DNA of 64,000 nt from an uncultured Collinsella sp. (GTDB lineage Bacteria; Actinomycetota; Coriobacteriia; Coriobacteriales; Coriobacteriaceae), in the NCBI GenBank assembly GCA_900762325.1, contig CAAFGG010000024.1, positions 32,392 through 96,391 of the forward strand, written 5' to 3'. The number at the start of each line of letters is the position of its first letter. The stretch's first letter is position 1. The position numbers and the translations under genes are program-made. Of the stretch, positions 1 through 6,250 are shown piece after piece. The notes below the pieces were generated by a model. That model ran no database searches. It had not been told where the DNA came from and saw only the letters and a program-made list of their open reading frames with translations.

Positions 1-473
1 GCGTGCATCAAGCTGCCCCTCACCATGTCCACTACCCTGCCTTCTGTGTCGTATACGATCCGTGCGTTGCACGAAATATCAGATTGTTCCCACCAGCTGA
101 CCTGGTATTTGACCCCACACTTGCGCACCGGGGTGTTTGCTCGGGAGGCCGCAGCCACCTTCACGACTGGCCCGCTCGCCCGCGAGGCGGTATTGCCCCA
201 AAGAAAGTAGAACGGACGGTGCGGCTTACATCTAGGACGCGCCATGATCGCGCCGCGCGCACGCGGTCGCTTACGTGGATCCCTTTGACCGCGTCTGTCT
301 TGGACTAGGATGGACATTTCGTCCATCCGCAACCACAGCCTGGCAGGAACGTAGCGCATTATAGCTAAGTTCAAGCTAAAGTTTAAGGTTAGGGGCGTCA
401 TTCGCACCGCGAGTACAGATTTCGCAGGTCAGGACGGGCCGCACGCGCCATCTTCACTGCCACAAAACCACCC
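1..473. other. non-coding left-edge stretch, probable leader of a leftward gene
   Basis: No convincing complete gene is visible here. On the minus strand a purine-rich GAGGGG lies about 7 bases before an ATG at 6-8, so a leftward gene may begin at the window edge. An 8-bp hairpin, GGATGGAC with loop ATTTC, sits at 308-328. The stretch 355-395 is AT-rich and carries a leftward promoter candidate, which would give a leader of about 350 nt. I recognise no riboswitch, tRNA, tmRNA or RNase P motif. Short plus-strand frames here have no domain I recognise and no supported start. Confidence 0.4.
358..386 (-). promoter_or_regulatory. candidate sigma70-type promoter reading left
   Basis: On the minus strand a perfect -10 hexamer TATAAT (358-363) is preceded, after a 17-bp spacer, by TTAAAC (381-386), a weak -35. 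The region is AT-rich against a GC-rich background. It would drive transcription through the 350-nt leader towards the left window edge. The spacer carries near-direct repeats of AGCTAARTT about 11 bp apart, which could be a regulator site. This is prediction only. Confidence 0.35.
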
Positions 474-1280
474 CTACCAAACACGTGCGATAGCAAGGCC
501 ATCGACTGCCGCAGCGCCGGCACGCATGAGCTCCGCCGAGGCTGCTGCCATGGTCGCGCCCGTGGTAATGACATCATCGATAAGCAGTAGGCGGCGGCCG
601 TGCACGTCCTCAACCGTCTCGTACATGCCTTGGGCACGCTCGCGACGCTCCTCACGACCGAGTTCGCGCTGGTCGCCATGCCCGTACTTGACGAGGGCAT
701 CGAGCAGGGGAACACCCGACAGCTCGCAAAATGGGCGCGCAATAGCCTCCATATGATCAAAACCACGCCGCCGAAACGCCGCCGCCGTCGCAGGCACAAA
801 CACCACCGCATCCGCACCGGACAGCACACCTCCTAAGCGTTCGGGCGCTACGACCTGGGCGTGCAGGGCGGTGTCGTAGAGCAGCTCCGCCAGATACGGA
901 GCCAAACGTCGCTCGCCCGCGTCCTTGTACGCTTTAATGATGCGCGGCAGCGGATGCGCATAGACGGCGCACGCCAGGCAGCGGTCGAGCGCCTCCGCCA
1001 TTGCCGAGGACGTGCCCTCGACCGAACACTCAGTGCACAGCAAATCCCCAAACGGGGCGCCGCATCGGGTACAGCTATGACGTGGGTCGATGAGCGTGAG
1101 CGCGGCCAGGCAGTCTTGGCAAATAAGCGCACCGGCGCGCTCGCAGCCGGCACATCGTGTTGGCGACAATACCTCGAGTGCCTCGCGTGCCGCCCGCTCG
1201 GCAAACGGCAGCAATTCGTCCGCAAACGGTAGGGCGCCGGCACCCTGCAGACGGCTCAATTTGTTCAGATGGCTCTTCAA
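474..1280 (-). CDS. comF: ComF family phosphoribosyltransferase-like protein
   Basis: A 268-residue ComF-type protein. An N-terminal double zinc-ribbon region has CAGC near residues 43-46 followed by CQDC, CTRC and CTEC pairs. A C-terminal type I PRTase fold follows, with the PRPP loop LLLIDDVITTGAT near residue 230. Family members are tied to DNA uptake or to DNA-damage and nucleotide metabolism; the role here is unproven. It is the last gene of a tmk-holB-ricT-comF string. The start is a TTG, chosen because AGGGAGGG lies 7 bases upstream; no in-frame ATG occurs before the zinc ribbons. That ribosome-binding site is inside the arm of a perfect hairpin. Confidence 0.85.
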   Translation of the reverse strand: MKSHLNKLSRLQGAGALPFADELLPFAERAAREALEVLSPTRCAGCERAGALICQDCLAALTLIDPRHSCTRCGAPFGDLLCTECSVEGTSSAMAEALDRCLACAVYAHPLPRIIKAYKDAGERRLAPYLAELLYDTALHAQVVAPERLGGVLSGADAVVFVPATAAAFRRRGFDHMEAIARPFCELSGVPLLDALVKYGHGDQRELGREERRERAQGMYETVEDVHGRRLLLIDDVITTGATMAAASAELMRAGAAAVDGLAIARVW

Positions 1281-1283
1281 GAC

Positions 1284-1319
1284 ACAACCCTCCCTACGTT
1301 CGGTCGCAGGGAGGGTTGT
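1284..1319 (-). promoter_or_regulatory. perfect 12-bp hairpin holding the comF ribosome-binding site
   Basis: Arms ACAACCCTCCCT and AGGGAGGGTTGT are perfectly complementary around a 12-nt loop. It lies between the ricT stop and the comF TTG. In the minus-strand transcript the 3' arm is AGGGAGGG, the only Shine-Dalgarno candidate for comF. No clear T-run follows the 3' arm, so it is a poor intrinsic terminator. It could block translation of comF, stabilise the upstream mRNA end, or both. Confidence 0.6.
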
Positions 1320-1382
1320 TGATTCAGCGCTATGGTACCCCGACGCGATTGGGGCAAGGCGGGTTAAATCCGCTCGCGGGCG

Positions 1383-3083
1383 TTATTCGCCGGCGGGCGG
1401 TTGTGGTGCGGCCGAAGACGGGGTCGAGCCCTCGCCACCATTCTGGCGCGGCTTGCGGGAACGGCGACGGCGACGGCGCTTTTGGCCCTGGTCGGCCGAG
1501 CCCTCGCCACCGCGATCTTCGCGCGGCTCGCGCTCGTCGCGAGCGGCGCCACGCGAAGCCTTGGCAGCCGCTCCCCCGCCATCTCCGGGACGACGGCGCG
1601 TGACCTTGACCTCACCATCCGAGACCTGATCGGCAACGGAGGGCACTGAGGGCTTCTGCTGTGCGCCCGAGGAATGGCGACGGCGCGGACGCGGGGCGCG
1701 CTCCTCCTCGCCACGTGACTTGCCGCCCTTGTCGGCAGGCGCATCGGAGGCCGAGGGACCCTTGGAAGCGGCACCAGCCTCGCGAGCAGCTGCGGCGCGG
1801 AAGGCATCCTCGCGCTCCTCGCTCGACAGGTGACGGCGGCGACGGCGCGTGGGGTTCATGCCACCGCCGCGGTTTTGCTGCTGAGGCTGCTGAGTCTCGC
1901 ACTCGCGGGAGGAGTTCTTGCCTGCAGCTGCAGCCTCGCCGACATCGCCCGAGCCCGCGCGCTTGCGACGACGACGGCCACCGGCGGCCTCCTCGGCCTC
2001 GGGCGTTGCGGCATTGCCACGGCCCTTTCCGCGGCCACGGCCCTCGCCCTGGCTCTGACCGGCGCGAGCATCGGATTCAGCATCGCGACGACGGCGCTTG
2101 GGCATCGACGTGCCGGCAAGACGGTCGGCGCTCGACAGGCCATCGCCCACGTCGACGCCGTTCTCGCGGTCGAGTTCCATGAGCGCCAGACGCATCTCGG
2201 GCGACTCGATGCGCTCGAGCACGTCGCGCGTCACGCAGTCGGGGCGGCAATTGCAGCCCTGCTCGGCGGCCTTCTTCTTGCAGCCCTCCGAGCAGGTCAT
2301 ATCGGCCAGGTTGACCTTAAAGACCTTGCCGTTCTCCAGGCGCAGCACCAGCTGCTCGCGCGGCGTGTCATACTCCTGAATACGCGCCTTGCCGAGCGGC
2401 GTATCGATAAGCGTCTTCTTTTTGGGCGCGCGGCTCTTAAAGTCCTTGTAGGCCTCGAACTCGTAGCGCAGGCAGCACATCAGGCGGCCGCACACGCCGC
2501 TGATCTTGGAGGAATTGAGCGGCAGGTCCTGCTCTTTTGCCATGCGGATCGAGACGGGCTCAAACTGTCCGCCAAAGCGCGTGCAGCAGAGCTCCTGGCC
2601 GCACTGGGCATAGCCGCCCACCAGGCGAGTCTCGTCGCGCACGCCGATCTGGCGCATGTCAACGCGAATGTGCAGCGTCGAGGACAGGTCCTTGACGAGC
2701 TGACGAAAATCGACGCGCTCCTCGGCAGCAAAGTAGAACACGGCCTTCTCGCCGCCAAACAGGTACTCGACGCCGACCGGCTTCATCTCGAGGTCGAGCT
2801 CTTTGACCAGACGGCGGAAATCGACCATCGCCTCGTCACCCTGGATGGCCAGGTCATCGGCAAGCTGCAGGTCGATGTCGCTCGCCACGCGCAGCACGGG
2901 CTTGAGCGGCTGACCGATCTCTTCTTGCGGCACCTCGAAGGGATCGGCCGTGACCAAGCCGATCTCGGTTCCGCGCTCGGTGGAGCAAATGGCATAATCG
3001 GCCTCGAGGATATCCAGGTCCTGCGGGTCAAACCACAGGTCGCGCGAGGCGTAGGTAAACTTAACGGGTACGACTAACGGCAT
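1383..3083 (-). CDS. ricT: RicT/PSP1-type protein with a long basic tail
   Basis: Residues 1-300 are a PSP1/RicT (YaaT) domain, with the paired cysteine motifs CGQELCC and CGRLMCC that bind Fe-S clusters in the Bacillus homologue. There, RicT with RicA and RicF helps RNase Y in mRNA processing. The last ~240 residues are a low-complexity, highly charged R/K/E/G/A tail with RRRRRR-type runs. Such a tail is absent from the ~275-residue Bacillus protein and is reminiscent of RNA-binding tails of RNase E. Its ATG overlaps the end of holB by about 10 bases, the usual holB-ricT coupling. The function is by homology; the tail's role is inferred. Confidence 0.88.
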   Translation of the reverse strand: MPLVVPVKFTYASRDLWFDPQDLDILEADYAICSTERGTEIGLVTADPFEVPQEEIGQPLKPVLRVASDIDLQLADDLAIQGDEAMVDFRRLVKELDLEMKPVGVEYLFGGEKAVFYFAAEERVDFRQLVKDLSSTLHIRVDMRQIGVRDETRLVGGYAQCGQELCCTRFGGQFEPVSIRMAKEQDLPLNSSKISGVCGRLMCCLRYEFEAYKDFKSRAPKKKTLIDTPLGKARIQEYDTPREQLVLRLENGKVFKVNLADMTCSEGCKKKAAEQGCNCRPDCVTRDVLERIESPEMRLALMELDRENGVDVGDGLSSADRLAGTSMPKRRRRDAESDARAGQSQGEGRGRGKGRGNAATPEAEEAAGGRRRRKRAGSGDVGEAAAAGKNSSRECETQQPQQQNRGGGMNPTRRRRRHLSSEEREDAFRAAAAREAGAASKGPSASDAPADKGGKSRGEEERAPRPRRRHSSGAQQKPSVPSVADQVSDGEVKVTRRRPGDGGGAAAKASRGAARDEREPREDRGGEGSADQGQKRRRRRRSRKPRQNGGEGSTPSSAAPQPPAGE

Positions 3084-4201
3084 TTCAGTGCCTTCCTGAT
3101 ATCGAACAGCATGACCTCGATGGCCAGCTGGGGAGTAACGTTTCTGGCGATGTTGCGCTCGGCGGTCGCGACCGCCTCGAGCGCCTGAGTGGCACCCGCA
3201 ACATTGGTCGCGGCGGCAAGCCGACCGATCGTGTCGCGCACATCCTCGTTCACCACGTCGGCCGCCTCGTCCTGAAGTGTCAGCAGCACGTCGCGCATGA
3301 GCGTCCGCGCGCTCGCCAGCGTTTCCATGATACCCGAACGCTCGCGCGCGTTGAGTTCGCGCTTGTTGCGGTCCTCAAGCTGCTTCAATGCTCCACGCGA
3401 CAGGTAGTCGGCGTTTTGCTCGAGTACCTTTTCCTGCGTGGACTTGACCTCGGCGAGCGGCGCCTTGACGGCGACAATGAGCGACTTGGCGCGACTGAGC
3501 ACGTCGGCCTCGTCGGCGGCAATGAGTGAGTCGATGGCACGGACCATCTGACGGCGGGCGTCCTGGCGCTCGGCGCTCTTAAGAAACTCGATGCCGCGTG
3601 TGGGGCTTCCCGCCACGGCGACCGCCATGCGGCAACGCGCAGGGTCCTGACCGGTGGCGCGACTCACGGCCTGCGCGGCGACGGCGGGCGATACCAGCCG
3701 AAACGGCACGCACTGGCAACGACTCACGATAGTGGGCAGCATCACGTCGGCCGAGGTGCCCAGCAAGATAAACATAACGCCCTCGGGCGGCTCCTCGAGC
3801 GTTTTGAGCAGTGCGTTGGCGGTGTTGGCACGCAGTTGCTCGGCACGGTCGATGATGTAGACCTTGGCCTTGGCACGGATAGGCGCCAGCGGCACGTCAT
3901 CGAGCAGCTCGCGGGTCTGGGCGATGAGGTAACCCGTGGCGCTCTCGGGCGTGTAATAGTGCACGTCGGGATGCGTATGCCGAGAGACGCGCACGCAGCT
4001 GTCGCATGCGCCGCAGCCGTCCTGCTCGCACAGGAAGGCTTGGGCGAGCGCCCACGCGGCGTCGAGCTTGCCCGCGCCGGGAGCGCCCAAAAACAGGTAG
4101 GCGTGCGATGCGCGACCGCTAGCGACGGCATTGGTCAAAAAGTCACGCACGCGCTCTTGGGTGTCGAGCTTGGCCAGCAGGCTTGCCTGAGCGGGGGCCA
4201 T
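3074..4201 (-). CDS. holB: DNA polymerase III subunit delta'
   Basis: A 375-residue clamp-loader AAA+ subunit. The N-terminal part has a P-loop-like GAPGAGKLDAAW (T replaced by L), a zinc module CEQDGCGACDSC, and the SRCQ arginine-finger motif of delta'/gamma subunits. It loads the sliding clamp together with gamma/tau and delta. The start is the ATG one base after the tmk stop (TAA-c-ATG); a longer reading into tmk is possible but unlikely. The 3' end overlaps the ricT start. The gene order tmk-holB-ricT is widely conserved in Gram-positives. Confidence 0.93.
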   Translation of the reverse strand: MAPAQASLLAKLDTQERVRDFLTNAVASGRASHAYLFLGAPGAGKLDAAWALAQAFLCEQDGCGACDSCVRVSRHTHPDVHYYTPESATGYLIAQTRELLDDVPLAPIRAKAKVYIIDRAEQLRANTANALLKTLEEPPEGVMFILLGTSADVMLPTIVSRCQCVPFRLVSPAVAAQAVSRATGQDPARCRMAVAVAGSPTRGIEFLKSAERQDARRQMVRAIDSLIAADEADVLSRAKSLIVAVKAPLAEVKSTQEKVLEQNADYLSRGALKQLEDRNKRELNARERSGIMETLASARTLMRDVLLTLQDEAADVVNEDVRDTIGRLAAATNVAGATQALEAVATAERNIARNVTPQLAIEVMLFDIRKALKCR

Positions 4202-4202
4202 G

Positions 4203-4886
4203 TTACTCGGCCTCCTTGGCAAGCGCGGCGGCGACGGCTTCCCGGGAAATGTCGAGGCCGTAGGCGCGAACCTGCTCGACCGTCTGCGCGAAAACGTCCT
4301 CGATGGACGCGGTCGCGTCGATGAGCTTTACGCGGTCTGGCTCCTCGGCGGCAATGGCACAAAATCCCTGATAGACACGCTCCTGGAAGGCCATGCCCTT
4401 GGCCTCCATGCGATCGGTCGCACCGCGGGCCGCCATGCGCAGCGCCGCCTGCTCGGGCGTGATGTGGTAGACGAGTGTGAGCGCCGGGTGCGTTCCCGCG
4501 ACGGCCAGGTTGTTGGCGTCGCGCACCATCTGGCGATCGAGGCCATCGGCAAATGCCTGGTAGCAGGTCGTGGAATCGTAGAAGCGATCGCACAGGACCA
4601 CCTTGCCGGCCGCAAGGGCGGGGGCTATGACCTCGTGCACCAACTGGGCGCGCGCCGCCTCGTAGAGCAGCAACTCGCAGGTGTCTCCCATCGCCGTGTT
4701 GGCGGGGTCGAGCAGCAGGGCGCGAATCTTTTCGCTGATGGCAGTGCCACCCGGCTCGCGCAGAGTTACGACCTGATAGCCAGCGAGTTCGAGCGCACGG
4801 GCAAGCAGGCGCGCCTGCGTGGACTTGCCGGCACCGTCGACGCCCTCGAGCGTGATAAAGCTATGTTGAGCAGGCTCAAAAGCCAT
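4203..4886 (-). CDS. tmk: thymidylate kinase
   Basis: At 227 residues this has the usual length. It phosphorylates dTMP to dTDP. The P-loop GVDGAGKST is near residues 15-23, REPGGT follows in the dTMP-binding region, and CDRFYDST is the DR[YF] motif. It is the first gene of tmk-holB-ricT-comF and is separated from holB by one base. The 240-bp region upstream carries a palindromic repeat rather than another gene on this strand. Confidence 0.96.
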   Translation of the reverse strand: MAFEPAQHSFITLEGVDGAGKSTQARLLARALELAGYQVVTLREPGGTAISEKIRALLLDPANTAMGDTCELLLYEAARAQLVHEVIAPALAAGKVVLCDRFYDSTTCYQAFADGLDRQMVRDANNLAVAGTHPALTLVYHITPEQAALRMAARGATDRMEAKGMAFQERVYQGFCAIAAEEPDRVKLIDATASIEDVFAQTVEQVRAYGLDISREAVAAALAKEAE

Positions 4887-4988
4887 GGGCGCAGCCCCTT
4901 CCTACAAGGCGCGTAAATGCAGATATATCAACCAAGCCATGATACCCCAGTGCTCGGCGCGTCCCCAGTGGCTAAAGGCGCCTTTCCA

Positions 4989-5057
4989 AAGTTGCGGTGA
5001 AATAGGGACTGATTGAAGCTCTGAGACCGCCAAACAGTCCCTATTTCACCGCAACTT
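4989..5057. repeat. REP-like palindrome, GGGACTG subfamily, copy 1
   Basis: Two perfect 23-bp arms, beginning AAGTTGCGGTGAAATAGG and ending GGGACTG, surround a 23-bp centre. A diverged second copy lies at 47637-47703, and both copies continue into CAACTTATGAKGGG. It sits in the divergent tmk / zinc-ribbon gap, so it is not a simple shared terminator. No T-run follows either arm. Confidence 0.8.
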
Positions 5058-5125
5058 ATGATGGGGAATTTTGGATGCTGGGTATAATCGTCGTATTGCA
5101 TTGAAATGTGGCGAAAGGAGTGGCA

Positions 5126-6109
5126 ATGTCTCGGTATTGCGCCTCGTGCGGCAAGCTTCTTGCAGATGATGCCAAGTTCTGCACCTCGTGCGGTGCACCC
5201 GTTGAGCAAACAGCCACGAGCGATAGCCAGCCCGCTTTTGAGCAGACCGGCTCCCTTGATACGCCGCAAGCCAAGGCGGACGACCCCCTCGCCTATAGCC
5301 CCGACCCCGCCGCAGGGACCGAGGCCGTCGAGACCACGCAGCGCATACCCGTCGCGAGCGGCTCGCCCCAACAGCAGCCGGCTCCCGCATACGCGCCCGC
5401 TTCGCCACAGACCCCCGCTCCCAAAAAGAGCGGCACCGGGCCGCTTATCGCCGTTATTGTTGTGCTGGTGGCGATCATCATCGCCCTGGTCGTTTTCTTT
5501 GTGATCAAGCCTTTCGACAACGCCGCCACGCAGACGACTGCCGCGGTAGCTAAGCTGCACCATGACGTCGACGACGATGACCTAAAGCCTCTCGGCGATC
5601 CCAACAGCCTGTACGACGATGATGACGATGACGACGAGGATGGCGGCGAAGCAACGCTCTCCGAGCAGAACCTCTACCGTCGCCTGAGCGAATACTACGA
5701 CCTGCTCGAAGATCTCGACAGCCAGGTCCGTGGCTGCGCGCAGAACTTCAACGGCAACTATCTGGAAGAGGATCGAACCACCCGTCAAAATCTCGCCGAC
5801 GTCGCCGAGCGCACGGAGGACACCATCGAGCAGTATTACGACATCGTCGAGGACCTGGACGTCCCGACGAGCTCCAAGAACTACAGCTCCTGGAAGGACA
5901 TCATCGCCCTGTACGACGACCTGGATCACCGCATTGACGCAATCTGTGATGCCTGGGAGATCAGCCTGAAATACGCCAAGCCTGCGGACCACAAGAATGA
6001 GATCGTGGCGCCGCTGTCGCGCGACAACGTGGCGGGTACCAATGACAATAAGTACCGCCTAGACTTTGAGGAGCGCTATCCCGGCGCCAAACCCGTCGAG
6101 GTGAACTAG
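5126..6109 (+). CDS. zinc-ribbon membrane protein of unknown function
   Basis: 327 residues. The N-terminal zinc ribbon is YCASCGKLLADDAKFCTSCG (residues 3-22), then a Pro/Ala/Gln-rich linker, one transmembrane helix near residues 108-132 (TGPLIAVIVVLVAIIIALVV), an Asp run (DDDDDDDED), and a helical acidic C-terminal domain probably outside the cell. This layout, zinc ribbon - linker - TM - extracytoplasmic domain, is common in Gram-positive envelope proteins of unknown role. The ATG is chosen for AAAGGAG about 8 bases upstream; a GTG 18 bases earlier overlaps that site. The gene stands alone and is followed by a palindromic repeat and a terminator. Confidence 0.8.
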   Translation: MSRYCASCGKLLADDAKFCTSCGAPVEQTATSDSQPAFEQTGSLDTPQAKADDPLAYSPDPAAGTEAVETTQRIPVASGSPQQQPAPAYAPASPQTPAPKKSGTGPLIAVIVVLVAIIIALVVFFVIKPFDNAATQTTAAVAKLHHDVDDDDLKPLGDPNSLYDDDDDDDEDGGEATLSEQNLYRRLSEYYDLLEDLDSQVRGCAQNFNGNYLEEDRTTRQNLADVAERTEDTIEQYYDIVEDLDVPTSSKNYSSWKDIIALYDDLDHRIDAICDAWEISLKYAKPADHKNEIVAPLSRDNVAGTNDNKYRLDFEERYPGAKPVEVN

Positions 6110-6126
6110 CGCTTTGTCGTTCCCGA

Positions 6127-6185
6127 GCCGGCAGTTAGAGACGTTCCTAAACTGCCGGCAGAAAAGGAACGTCCCTAACTGCCGG
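6127..6185. repeat. paired REP-like palindromes (two inverted GCCGGCAG units)
   Basis: Unit 1 (6127-6159) is GCCGGCAG, a loop with GAGACGTTCC, then CTGCCGGC. Unit 2 is the reverse orientation, with loop GGGACGTTCC, and shares the central CTGCCGGCAG. The whole forms a 20-bp imperfect outer palindrome as well. This head-to-head pairing is typical of BIMEs. The unit matches the one at 40274-40306 in length and loop. Confidence 0.8.
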
Positions 6186-6187
6186 TC

Positions 6188-6228
6188 AAAAAAACGAGCG
6201 AGGATCGTGGGGTCCTCGCTCGTTTTTT
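6188..6228. terminator. bidirectional intrinsic terminator
   Basis: An 11-bp perfect stem, ACGAGCGAGGA / TCCTCGCTCGT, is flanked by A6 on one side and T6 on the other. It serves the zinc-ribbon gene on the plus strand and topA on the minus strand, which converge here. Confidence 0.92.
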
Positions 6229-6250
6229 AGGCAATGTTTCGACCGCGCCG

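Noticed and set aside
3..308. Open frames on the plus strand at the left edge, one starting MSTTLPSVSYTIRAL
   Set aside because: The start weakly recalls Rrf2 regulators, but the rest does not follow, there is no ribosome-binding site, and the region looks like a leader with a leftward promoter.
1830..3077. A 415-codon open frame antisense to ricT
   Set aside because: It mirrors the codon structure of ricT in GC-rich DNA; its Ala/Leu/His-rich translation has no recognisable domain.
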